A stretch of 64,000 nt of DNA from the NCBI RefSeq assembly GCF_023195775.1, contig NZ_CP096205.1, positions 2,730,001-2,794,000 of the forward strand, given 5' to 3'. The position numbers were made by a program, and so were the translations under genes. The notes beneath the pieces were generated by a model that was not told where the DNA came from, did not search any database, and saw only the letters and a program-made list of their open reading frames with translations. This document shows, in pieces, positions 36,401-43,667 of the stretch. How positions within the stretch are numbered: position 1 is the stretch's first letter; each line of letters opens with the position of its first letter. This DNA is from Flavobacterium azooxidireducens. Lineage in GTDB: Bacteria; Bacteroidota; Bacteroidia; Flavobacteriales; Flavobacteriaceae.

Positions 36401-37102
36401 TTATTTTTTTAATATAGTTTTTAAAACCAAATCTTTATCTAACTTTTTGGTACAGAAAAACCAATCTTTACAATCTAAGTTTTCAGTATCATCCATACGT
36501 TCTTTAGCTACTCCGCATGAGCCAGCAGTAGGTACAATAACATCATCACCTGGTCTCCAGTCTGCCGGACATGCTATATCAAAGGCATCTGCGGTTTGCA
36601 ATGCAATCAAAGCTCTGTAAATTTCATCAAAATTCCGTCCGATGCTTAATGGGTAATACAAAATGGTGCGGATAGTTCCTTTCGGATCGATAAAGAATAC
36701 CGCTCTTACCGCTTTGGTATTACTTTCGCCTTCCATAATCATTCCGTATTTTTTAGATACTTCCATTGTAATGTCTTCAATCAAAGGGAATTTCACTTCT
36801 ACATTTTTCATTCCTTTGTACTCAATTTTTTCTTTGATGGTTCTCAACCATGCAATGTGGCTGTACAAACCATCCACCGATAATCCTAATAATTCGCAGT
36901 TTGCTTCTTGAAATTGTTTTTCCATACTTGCAAAAGTCATGAACTCTGAGGTACATACCGGTGTAAAATCTGCCGGATGACTAAAAAAGATTACCCATTT
37001 TCCTTCATAATCTTTTGGGAAGTTGATAGTTCCTTGTGTTGAAATTGCTGTAAATTCAGGTGCTTGTTCACCAATTCTTGGCATAAATACTTGGTTTTCC
37101 AT
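36401..37102 (-). CDS. Peroxiredoxin, Prx6/AhpC-TSA type
   Basis: This 233-aa protein carries the peroxidatic cysteine in HPADFTPVCTSEF (C50). The conserved arginine region and the C-terminal Prx domain (about residues 165-200) match the 1-Cys Prx6 group. Three further cysteines near the end (GSCGVAKE, DCKDWFFC) could act as resolving residues. It reduces hydroperoxides in the cytosol. It is transcribed alone, divergent from the diheme cytochrome gene, and has its own terminator. The common promoter region of 200 bp may allow opposite control by oxygen, but I cannot place its -7 element. Confidence 0.88.
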   Translation of the reverse strand: MENQVFMPRIGEQAPEFTAISTQGTINFPKDYEGKWVIFFSHPADFTPVCTSEFMTFASMEKQFQEANCELLGLSVDGLYSHIAWLRTIKEKIEYKGMKNVEVKFPLIEDITMEVSKKYGMIMEGESNTKAVRAVFFIDPKGTIRTILYYPLSIGRNFDEIYRALIALQTADAFDIACPADWRPGDDVIVPTAGSCGVAKERMDDTENLDCKDWFFCTKKLDKDLVLKTILKK

Positions 37103-37260
37103 TTTTATGTTTTTATAAATTATTATGTTTTAATGGCACAAATTTCAACTGTTTTTTTTATATGGATTGTAACAAAAGTTTCATAACATAGTATTTTTCT
37201 ATTAATTTTCTTAAACGATAGATTTTTGTTATTTATTATTAAATTTTAATTAATGCCTTC

Positions 37261-37305
37261 TGTAACATACGTTACAACTTAACATATAATGATTGTTTAC
37301 TTTTG
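37261..37305 (+). promoter_or_regulatory. CRP/FNR-like box and promoter of the DUF3365 operon
   Basis: TGTAACATACGTTACA (37261-37276) is a 6-4-6 palindrome. Its centre lies 29.5 bp upstream of the start of the consensus -7 element TACTTTTG (37298-37305), a class II activator arrangement. The coding start is ATG 37324; a TTG start nearer the promoter would overlap the -7 element and is rejected. Confidence 0.65.
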
Positions 37306-37323
37306 AAAAAAATACCAAGTAAC

Positions 37324-38301
37324 ATGAAAATTATAAGTTTTCTATTAGCTATTTTATTTTTGACAAGTTGTCAAGATGGGAAAAAAGAGTACCAAAATGT
37401 AGAGGAAGAAAATGCTATTGCTTCCACTTTTGACCCACTTGAAGCGAAAAAATTAATGGAAACCCATTGTTATCTATGCCATAGTCCGTTAGCTGATGAA
37501 AATCAAGGAAGAATTGCACCACCAATGGTAGCCATCAAAGCCAGATATATTGATAGAGAAGGGTATAACGAAGCCGAATTTATTGAAAATGTGAAAGCGT
37601 TTGTAGCTAATCCTACAGAAGAAAAAGCCCTAATGTATGGTGCAGTTAAAAAACATGGACTCATGCCAAAACAAGCTTTTCCGGAAGGTAGTATAGAAAA
37701 AATTGCTGCCTTTATGTATGACTATCAAATTGAAGAACCCGAATGGTTTAAAGCACATTGGGAAAGTCACGGAAATGAAAATTGGACACAATCCGGTAAA
37801 AAATTAGAAGAAGTTGAAGTAGTTAAAACGTATGCTGATATTGGTTTAGATTATGCATTAGGCACCAAAAAAGTATTAGGCAAGAACTTAATGGAAGCGA
37901 TTCAACAAAAAGGAACTATGGAAGCCTTGACATTTTGTAACATTCAAGCCATCCCTTTAACGGATAGTATGTCAACGCAGTTTAATGCTACTATAAAAAG
38001 AGTTTCCGACAAGAATCGAAACCCTAATAACAAAGCCAATGCAGAGGAATTATACTATATTGCTCAATTTAAAAAAGATTTGGTTGATAAAAAAGTCATC
38101 AAACCTGTTGCTCTTGAAAAAGGAGATAAAATTCAATTTTATTACCCGATAGAAACCAATACTATGTGTTTGCAATGTCACGGGAAACAAATCAAACCGG
38201 AAGTGCAACGTCAAATATTGAAATTATATTCCAAGGATTTGGCGGTTGGATATGATGAAAATGAAGTACGAGGGATTTGGAGTATTTCTTTTAAAAAATA
38301 A
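37324..38301 (+). CDS. Diheme cytochrome c lipoprotein with DUF3365 domain
   Basis: Starting at ATG 37324 the protein is 325 aa with a lipobox (FLTSC). An N-terminal class I cytochrome c domain has CYLCH, with a candidate Met ligand in GLMPKQAF. The C-terminal half fits DUF3365/Tll0287-type heme domains, with CLQCH near residues 283-287. It is therefore a periplasmic or outer-leaflet electron carrier or heme sensor. It is the first gene of a probable operon that runs to 39817 and is preceded by a CRP/FNR-like box, which suggests low-oxygen or NO-linked expression. The exact electron donor is unknown. Confidence 0.82.
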   Translation: MKIISFLLAILFLTSCQDGKKEYQNVEEENAIASTFDPLEAKKLMETHCYLCHSPLADENQGRIAPPMVAIKARYIDREGYNEAEFIENVKAFVANPTEEKALMYGAVKKHGLMPKQAFPEGSIEKIAAFMYDYQIEEPEWFKAHWESHGNENWTQSGKKLEEVEVVKTYADIGLDYALGTKKVLGKNLMEAIQQKGTMEALTFCNIQAIPLTDSMSTQFNATIKRVSDKNRNPNNKANAEELYYIAQFKKDLVDKKVIKPVALEKGDKIQFYYPIETNTMCLQCHGKQIKPEVQRQILKLYSKDLAVGYDENEVRGIWSISFKK

Positions 38302-38316
38302 TTTAAAAAGATAAAA

Positions 38317-38577
38317 ATGAACGTATTTATTGAGGTCGAAAATATTAAATGTGGTGGTTGTGTGAATAGCATAAAGTCAAATTTATTAAAGATGGAAGAA
38401 GTGGATGATGTAGAAATTAATATTGAAAAAAACACCATTTATGTAACGGGTTTAGTTCAAAAATCTACGATATTGTCTAAATTAAATGAATTGGGTTACC
38501 CTGAAAAAGGAAGTAATTCTGTCTTAAAAAAAGCTAAATCATATGTAAATTGTGCCATTGGTAAACTAAATGAGTAA
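38317..38577 (+). CDS. Heavy-metal-associated (HMA) domain protein
   Basis: This 86-aa protein has a ferredoxin-like HMA fold pattern with the metal motif KCGGCVNSIK (CxxC at residues 12-15). The usual HMA strand order follows (VDDVEINIEKNTIYVTG). A C-terminal extension ends in CAIGKLNE. HMA domains bind Cu(I) or Zn(II) for transfer. It lies between the diheme cytochrome and a DUF6132 membrane protein and overlaps the latter by 8 nt. A copper-chaperone role for heme-copper or bd-type oxidase maturation is speculative. Confidence 0.82.
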   Translation: MNVFIEVENIKCGGCVNSIKSNLLKMEEVDDVEINIEKNTIYVTGLVQKSTILSKLNELGYPEKGSNSVLKKAKSYVNCAIGKLNE

Positions 38578-38770
38578 AAAAGAATTAATAATTACAGGAA
38601 TAGGGGTTGTAGTCGGACTGATTTTGGGTTATGCCTATTATCATTATATTGGTTGCTTGAGCGGAACCTGTGCCATCACCTCCAAACCATTAAACAGTAC
38701 ATTATATGGAGGTTTAATGGGTGGTTTATTGTTTAACTTGTTTGTAACTTCCCCCAAGAAAAAAGAATGA
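38570..38770 (+). CDS. DUF6132-like small membrane protein
   Basis: The 66-aa protein has two membrane helices (about residues 6-26 and 44-60) around the short loop YIGCLSGTCAITSKPLNST. This cysteine-containing loop and length agree with DUF6132. It overlaps the HMA gene and the methyltransferase gene, so it is part of the operon. DUF6132 genes are frequently beside sulfur-trafficking or redox proteins; function is unknown. Confidence 0.7.
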   Translation: MSKKELIITGIGVVVGLILGYAYYHYIGCLSGTCAITSKPLNSTLYGGLMGGLLFNLFVTSPKKKE

Positions 38771-39378
38771 TGAAACAATTTTGGAACGAACGTTATGCTG
38801 AAAAGGAGTTTGCTTACGGTAAAGAACCAAACCAATTTCTAAAAGAAAATTTACATCAACTACCTAAAGGTAAAGTTTTATTTGTGGCGGAAGGAGAGGG
38901 GAGAAATGCTGTCTTTGCAGCTCAAAATGGATACGATGTTTTTGCTTTTGATTACAGTGAATTGGCTAAAGCGAAGGCTTTAACACTTGCCAAAGAGCAA
39001 AACGTACAACTTGATTATCTAGTTTCTGATGTGATGGATTTATCCTTTGAACCTGAAAGTTTTGATGCGATAGTATTCATTTTTGCCCATTTTCCGGCAG
39101 TAATTCGCAAACAAGCTCATCAAAAGTTGATCTCTTTTCTCAAACCTAATGGCAAAATTTTATTTGAAGCTTTTGAAAAAAATCAACTGCAATTTACTTC
39201 CGGTGGACCAAAAGAACTAGCTATGCTTTTTTCGGAAGAGGAAGTAACAGACGAGTTTCCATCCATTGGTTTCGACTCTCTTAAAACAGCAATTATTGAT
39301 TTAGCAGAAGGTTCGTATCACCAAGGAAAAGGTGCGGTCATTCGGTTTATTGGAACAAAACATGAAAAAAACGAGTAA
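38767..39378 (+). CDS. Class I SAM-dependent methyltransferase, TehB/thiopurine-like
   Basis: This 203-aa protein has the opening FWNERYAEKEFAYGKEPNQF of TehB/TPMT-like enzymes. The SAM-binding motif I is FVAEGEGRNAVFAA and motif II is VFAFDYSELA. An acidic SDVMDL follows. Members of this group detoxify tellurite, thiols or similar small molecules; the substrate here cannot be told. The start may be either of two adjacent ATGs. It overlaps the DUF6132 gene by 4 nt and the next methyltransferase by 17 nt. Confidence 0.82.
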   Translation: MMKQFWNERYAEKEFAYGKEPNQFLKENLHQLPKGKVLFVAEGEGRNAVFAAQNGYDVFAFDYSELAKAKALTLAKEQNVQLDYLVSDVMDLSFEPESFDAIVFIFAHFPAVIRKQAHQKLISFLKPNGKILFEAFEKNQLQFTSGGPKELAMLFSEEEVTDEFPSIGFDSLKTAIIDLAEGSYHQGKGAVIRFIGTKHEKNE

Positions 39379-39817
39379 AGATTACATTTTTGTTGTTATC
39401 CAATTTCTTCTTTTTGGAATCTATATGTTTGATTTTTTTCAACCATTAGCTATTCCAAAACCGTTAGCAACATTCGGAATGGTTATTGCTTTTATCGGTT
39501 TTATGATTGCACTATTGACTGTTTTTGAATTGAAAACCAACTTAACTGTTTTTCCTACACCAACCCAAAAAGCAGTTTTACTTACTCACGGATTTTTTCG
39601 ATACAGTCGGCATCCCATTTACTCCGGAATTTTAATGGTAGCGTTTGGTTATGCACTTTATAAGTATTCAATTTATAAACTTTTAATTGCAGGTTTGTTA
39701 TTCATTTGGTTTTATTTAAAATCAACCTATGAAGAGAAACAACTTGCTCAAAAATTCAATTCGTATAAGGAATATCAGGAGAAAGTAGGACGGTTTTTTC
39801 CGAAAATAAAACGTTAA
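39362..39817 (+). CDS. Isoprenylcysteine carboxyl methyltransferase-like membrane protein
   Basis: Starting at ATG 39362 (MKKTSKDYIF) it is 151 aa with four likely membrane helices. The HGFFRYSRHPIYSGILMVAFG segment and the C-terminal YEEKQLAQKFNSYKEYQEKVGRFFP are hallmarks of the ICMT/PEMT-like family of small-molecule or thiol methyltransferases. Its start overlaps the soluble methyltransferase gene. It is the last gene of the unit that begins with the diheme cytochrome. Bacterial members rarely have known substrates. Confidence 0.82.
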   Translation: MKKTSKDYIFVVIQFLLFGIYMFDFFQPLAIPKPLATFGMVIAFIGFMIALLTVFELKTNLTVFPTPTQKAVLLTHGFFRYSRHPIYSGILMVAFGYALYKYSIYKLLIAGLLFIWFYLKSTYEEKQLAQKFNSYKEYQEKVGRFFPKIKR

Positions 39818-39859
39818 TATGTTATTTTATTAAAGAAGTAGTAAATATTGTTGTAGTTA

Positions 39860-39904
39860 TGTAATACATGTTACATTTTAGATTATAGCCATAAATTACT
39901 TTTA
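39860..39904 (+). promoter_or_regulatory. CRP/FNR-like box and promoter of the cyd operon
   Basis: TGTAATACATGTTACA (39860-39875) differs by one base from the 6-4-6 palindrome at 37261. It is centred 29.5 bp before the -7-like element TACTTTTA (39897-39904). Transcription would start near 39910, 12 bp before the first gene of the CydAB operon. Confidence 0.65.
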
Positions 39905-39921
39905 CGACAAACTTTCTAAAG

Positions 39922-40116
39922 ATGAAAAAATTACTTTTCACTAACTGGCATCTAATGCGATGGATTAGATTAATTATCGCTATCGGAATTGCTTACCATG
40001 CCATCACTACTCAACAGTATTTTTTCTTATTCTTTGCTGCTTTTTTTCTTTTTCAAGCCTTATTGAATACGTGTAGTAGTGGAAATTGTCAACTACCTAA
40101 TTCAGATTCAAAATGA
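39922..40116 (+). CDS. Small cysteine-containing membrane protein
   Basis: This 64-aa protein has two hydrophobic helices and ends in LLNTCSSGNCQLPNSDSK, with two cysteines at the membrane edge. Similar short proteins with a Cys pair occur before thioredoxin and bd-oxidase genes in Flavobacteria. It overlaps the next thioredoxin-like gene by 4 nt and is the first gene after the box at 39860. It may be a small sulfur- or thiol-linked membrane partner; function is unknown. Confidence 0.65.
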   Translation: MKKLLFTNWHLMRWIRLIIAIGIAYHAITTQQYFFLFFAAFFLFQALLNTCSSGNCQLPNSDSK

Positions 40117-40415
40117 AAAATGAAATTTTATCCATCATTCAATCAAATAATTTGGTATTGATTAATTTTAAATCGTCAACGTGTGATTCTTGCCAAATGA
40201 TTGATCCAACTCTGCAAGAGGTTAAAAAAGCCATTGGTGAGAGGGTTGAAATTCATACCTTAGAAATTAACAATTTGCCTTTAACATTTAATGAATTACA
40301 AATTGATTCGTTGCCTCTTCTGGCACTTTTTGTCGAGGGTAAATTAATTTGGGAAGCAAAAGAAGTGCTTTCAAAAGATGAAATCATTAAAAAAATAGTA
40401 GAAATTGAATCTTAA
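40113..40415 (+). CDS. Thioredoxin-like protein with CDSC motif
   Basis: This 100-aa single-domain thioredoxin fold has CDSC (STCDSCQMIDPTL) instead of the classic CGPC. The cis-Pro is in IDSLPLLALFVEGKL. It has no signal peptide and is therefore cytosolic. It overlaps the small membrane protein gene and precedes cydA by 11 nt. In this position it may reduce or transfer sulfur during CydAB assembly; this is inferred from the operon only. Confidence 0.82.
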   Translation: MKNEILSIIQSNNLVLINFKSSTCDSCQMIDPTLQEVKKAIGERVEIHTLEINNLPLTFNELQIDSLPLLALFVEGKLIWEAKEVLSKDEIIKKIVEIES

Positions 40416-40426
40416 AAAAATACACA

Positions 40427-41773
40427 ATGGATGTTGAAATTTTAGCTCGAATACAATTTGCTTTCACCATAGCTTTTCATTATATCTATCCGCCTTTAAG
40501 TATTGGATTAGGTTTATTAATGGTGATTTTTGAAGGACTTTATCTCAAAACAGGAAATAAAGAATACGAAGTTTTAACCCGTTTTTGGCTTAAAATTTTT
40601 GCTATTACATTCGGAATCGGTGTAGCAACAGGTATTATCATGGAATTTGAATTTGGTACCAATTGGGCCGTTTATTCCCGCTATGTTGGCGATATATTCG
40701 GCAGTGCTTTGGCCGCAGAAGGTTTGTTTGCTTTTGGTTTAGAAAGTACTTTTCTGGGTATTTTAATTTTCGGATGGAATCGCGTTTCACCAAAAGTTCA
40801 CTTTATTTCTACGATTGGTGTTTTTTTAGGCTCAATGTTCTCTGCCGTATGGATTGTTGTAGCAAACAGTTGGCAACAAACACCTGCCGGCTATCATATC
40901 GTTGGAGAAGGGTTTAATGCCAGAGCAGAAGTGACCGATTTTTGGGAAATGGTTTTCAATCCTTCCAGTGTAGACAGAATTATTCATGTTTGGCAAGGTG
41001 CCTTCTTAGCAGGTGCCTTTCTAGTTTTAAGTGTGCATGCATACTACTTAAGGAAAGGTAGGTATGAAGCCATTTCTAAAAAAGCATTTAAAATTGCTTT
41101 GGTAGTAGCAACGATTGTTTCTTTTACTCAGTTACTTTCCGGTCATAGCTCAGCAGATGGCGTGGCGAAGAATCAACCGGCTAAATTGGCAGCAATGGAA
41201 GGACATTATGAAGCTTCTGCTCCGGCAGATTTGTATATTTTAGGTTGGGTGGATAATGAAAAACAAGAAGTTTCCGGAATTGCAGTTCCCGGTGGATTAT
41301 CTTTTTTAGTTCATCAGGATTTTCAAGCTCCGGTAACTGGATTGAATGCCTTCCCAAAAGAAGATCAACCAAGTCAAGTCAATGCTGTTTTTCAGTTTTA
41401 TCACATCATGATTTCAATTGGAATGTTTTTAATTGCTCTAACTTTCTACGCCTGTTTTTTATGGTGGAGGGGGAAATTATTTGAAACGAAATGGATATTA
41501 TGGATCTTTTCTTTTTCCGTTTTATTGCCGCAAATTGCCAATCAAGCCGGTTGGTTTGCTGCCGAAATGGGAAGACAACCTTGGATTGTATATGGTCATC
41601 TTCGCACAAGTGAGGGATTTTCACAGGAAGTTTCGGCAAACCAAATTTTATTTTCATTGATTTTATTTTTAGTGATTTATACGCTTTTGTTTTTATTGTT
41701 TTTGTATTCACTTAACAAAAAAATCAAACACGGCCCTTATGATGAGCAAGAAGCTAACTTTAATTCAATTTAA
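40427..41773 (+). CDS. cydA: Cytochrome bd-type quinol oxidase subunit I
   Basis: The 448-aa membrane protein has the family landmarks RIQFAFTIAFHYIYPPLSIGL with the heme-ligand His at residue 18, a second conserved His in LVLSVHAYYLR, and GRQPWIVYGHLRT. About nine membrane segments are visible. The length is shorter than that of E. coli CydA, consistent with a short quinol-binding loop. It oxidises quinol and reduces oxygen with high affinity. It is followed by cydB after 2 nt and preceded by two small redox genes under a CRP/FNR-like box, which fits induction in low oxygen. Confidence 0.95.
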   Translation: MDVEILARIQFAFTIAFHYIYPPLSIGLGLLMVIFEGLYLKTGNKEYEVLTRFWLKIFAITFGIGVATGIIMEFEFGTNWAVYSRYVGDIFGSALAAEGLFAFGLESTFLGILIFGWNRVSPKVHFISTIGVFLGSMFSAVWIVVANSWQQTPAGYHIVGEGFNARAEVTDFWEMVFNPSSVDRIIHVWQGAFLAGAFLVLSVHAYYLRKGRYEAISKKAFKIALVVATIVSFTQLLSGHSSADGVAKNQPAKLAAMEGHYEASAPADLYILGWVDNEKQEVSGIAVPGGLSFLVHQDFQAPVTGLNAFPKEDQPSQVNAVFQFYHIMISIGMFLIALTFYACFLWWRGKLFETKWILWIFSFSVLLPQIANQAGWFAAEMGRQPWIVYGHLRTSEGFSQEVSANQILFSLILFLVIYTLLFLLFLYSLNKKIKHGPYDEQEANFNSI

Positions 41774-41775
41774 TA

Positions 41776-42822
41776 ATGGAAAACATGGAAACTTTTTTAG
41801 GTATTGATTACCCAACTTTGTGGTATTTAGTGGTTGGCTTGTTATTCTCGGGTTATGCTATTTTAGAAGGCTTTGATTATGGTGCAGGTGCTTGGCATTT
41901 ATTTTTAAGAAAAGATGAAAGTCGCCGCATTGCGATAAATGCTATTGGACCGCTTTGGGATGCCAATCAAGTTTGGTTAATTATAGGAGGTGGAGCACTT
42001 TTTGCCGGTTTTCCGGTGATGTATGCAACAATGCTTTCAGTCATGTATATTCCGTTTATGTTGTTTTTAATGTTATTGGTTTTACGTTCTGCCGCAATCA
42101 AATTCAGAAGTGCCGAAGAAATGAAATGGTGGCGAACATCTTGGGATTATATTTATTTTATTTCCAATACTTTAATTGCTTTTTTATTGGGTGTAGTATT
42201 GGGAAATGTGTTGCAAGGTTTTGCTATCGGACCTAATTATTCTTATCAGGGTGGAATATTTTTCACCTTTTTATCTCCTTATGCTTTGATGACGGGCTTC
42301 ACAACATTATCACTTTTTATGACCCAAGGAGCTATTTTTTTGCTATTAAAAACGGAAGGTCGTTTACATGCCAGACTCACTTTTTTACTCCGTAAAGGAA
42401 TGATATTTTTCATTATCAGTTTTTCAATTACTTCGCTTTATACGTTGATTTTTATTCCGGGTGTAACAGATAATTTCCGAGAAAATCCACTTTTTTTTAT
42501 CATTCCTATATTGGCTTTTTTAGCTGTTGCCAATGTGCCACGTTTGGTTTCTAAGAAGAAGTATTTTCAAGCATTGTTATTTTCATCATTAACAATGGCA
42601 TTTTTACTCATGTTAGTGGCTTTTCAATTGTATCCCACATTATTAATTTCGACAATTAATCAGGAATATAGTATTACCATTTACAATGCTGCCTCTTCAC
42701 AAAAATCGCTTGGAATCATGCTTACAATTGTATTGATTGGAGCTCCACTACTGGCTTTTTATTTTATTTTTCTATATCGAACTTTTCATGGAAAAGTAAA
42801 ATTAGACGATACCAGTTATTAA
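41776..42822 (+). CDS. cydB: Cytochrome bd-type quinol oxidase subunit II
   Basis: This 348-aa protein has about eight to nine membrane helices and typical CydB blocks: GYAILEGFDYGAGAWH near residue 30, NAIGPLWDANQVWLIIGGGALFAGFP, and GNVLQGFAIG. It forms the bd oxidase with CydA. Translation starts at ATG 41776, or at the in-frame ATG three codons later. No cydX-like micro-gene was recognised after the stop; only AT-rich promoter DNA follows. Confidence 0.95.
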   Translation: MENMETFLGIDYPTLWYLVVGLLFSGYAILEGFDYGAGAWHLFLRKDESRRIAINAIGPLWDANQVWLIIGGGALFAGFPVMYATMLSVMYIPFMLFLMLLVLRSAAIKFRSAEEMKWWRTSWDYIYFISNTLIAFLLGVVLGNVLQGFAIGPNYSYQGGIFFTFLSPYALMTGFTTLSLFMTQGAIFLLLKTEGRLHARLTFLLRKGMIFFIISFSITSLYTLIFIPGVTDNFRENPLFFIIPILAFLAVANVPRLVSKKKYFQALLFSSLTMAFLLMLVAFQLYPTLLISTINQEYSITIYNAASSQKSLGIMLTIVLIGAPLLAFYFIFLYRTFHGKVKLDDTSY

Positions 42823-42977
42823 TTTTTTTAGTCTAGATAATCAACATTAGATTTTTCAATATTTTGTTATCTTTTTAGTGTTCTAAGCTAAAATGTAAGA
42901 ACAAAAATTGAGTTATATTCTACTTTGTAAATCTTAATTTTTTCTTCAATTAAACTCTTGTTAATGAGTTGTTAAGA

Positions 42978-43021
42978 ATGATATTTATCATGTTTAGAAC
43001 TGTCTCTAAATAGTAATTTTA
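42978..43021 (+). promoter_or_regulatory. FNR-type box and promoter of the OB-fold gene
   Basis: ATGATATTTATCAT (42978-42991) fits the FNR pattern TTGAT-N4-ATCAA except at the outer base of each arm. It is centred 29.5 bp before the start of TAATTTTA (43014-43021), which serves as the -7 element. The spacing is the same as at 37261, 39860 and 43605, though the half-site differs. Confidence 0.55.
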
Positions 43022-43025
43022 ATGA

Positions 43026-43039
43026 TGTGAATATTCACA
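43026..43039 (+). promoter_or_regulatory. 14-bp palindrome in the leader
   Basis: TGTGAATATTCACA (43026-43039) is a perfect palindrome just after the predicted transcription start and 19 bp before the OB-fold gene. It resembles a CRP-type half-site pair and could be a repressor site. Confidence 0.4.
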
Positions 43040-43058
43040 AATTTAAATTATTATTATC

Positions 43059-43523
43059 ATGAAAAATTTTAAAATTCAAACATGGGTTTTATTCTTTTTG
43101 TTGTTGCCTTTTTTAGGATTGGCTCAACGTGGAAGTGGTGGATGGGGTACCAATACAAATTATAACAGGCTATACAATACGGCTACTGTTATCGAGATAA
43201 AGGGTAAGGTTGAAAAGGTTGAAAAAATAATTCCTGAAAAAGGAATGTCTACAGGAATTCATTTAACCATGAAAACGGTTAAAAATGAACTAATTTCTGT
43301 GCATCTCGGTCCAGATTGGTTTTTAGATAATCAAGATGTCCATTTTGCAGTTGGTGATGAAATTACTGTAAATGGTTCAAAAGTTACTTATGAAAATAAA
43401 CCTGCTATTATTGCTAAAACGATAGAAAAAGGAGATTATATTTTAGAACTAAGAAACGACAAAGGTTTTCCAAAATGGAACGGATGGCGACAAGGTAAAA
43501 ATAGAAGAGGAGCTAATCAATAA
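43059..43523 (+). CDS. Secreted OB-fold-like protein
   Basis: This 154-aa protein has a clean signal peptide (MKNFKIQTWVLFFLLLPFLG, ending near LAQ). The mature part has beta-strand-rich, OB-fold-like blocks: IEIKGKVEKVEKI, HLGPDWFLDNQ, FAVGDEITVNGSKVTY and a C-terminal FPKWNGWRQGKNRR. Similar periplasmic proteins of unknown role are found beside redox enzymes. The gene has its own FNR-type promoter and its own terminator. A role in metal or redox chemistry is guessed only from position between cydB and the sulfide oxidoreductase. Confidence 0.7.
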   Translation: MKNFKIQTWVLFFLLLPFLGLAQRGSGGWGTNTNYNRLYNTATVIEIKGKVEKVEKIIPEKGMSTGIHLTMKTVKNELISVHLGPDWFLDNQDVHFAVGDEITVNGSKVTYENKPAIIAKTIEKGDYILELRNDKGFPKWNGWRQGKNRRGANQ

Positions 43524-43565
43524 CTAGATTGTATTTTTTTTAAACCGATAATTGAAAGTCTAATC

Positions 43566-43590
43566 ACCGATTTTTAGTTATCGGTTTTTT
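43566..43590 (+). terminator. Terminator after OB-fold gene
   Basis: ACCGAT (43566-43571) and ATCGGT (43580-43585) form a stem followed by six T. A longer alternative pairing uses AAACCGATAA (43542-43551) with TTATCGGTTT (43578-43587). Confidence 0.65.
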
Positions 43591-43604
43591 AAATATTTAT
43601 TCTA

Positions 43605-43649
43605 TGTAACATTTGTTGCTTTCTATCATCTTGATTCATTCTACTTTAG
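43605..43649 (+). promoter_or_regulatory. CRP/FNR-like half-degenerate box and promoter of the SQR-like gene
   Basis: TGTAACATTTGTTGCT (43605-43620) keeps the left half-site TGTAAC and a partly matching right half. Its centre is 29.5 bp before TACTTTAG (43642-43649), a near-consensus -7 element. The same geometry is seen at the cytochrome and cyd promoters, so a common activator is likely. Confidence 0.55.
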
Positions 43650-43667
43650 TAAAATATTTCAGAAAAA

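Noticed and set aside
37303..38301. TTG start for the diheme cytochrome
   Set aside because: It would lie inside the predicted -7 element; ATG 37324 gives a proper lipoprotein signal.
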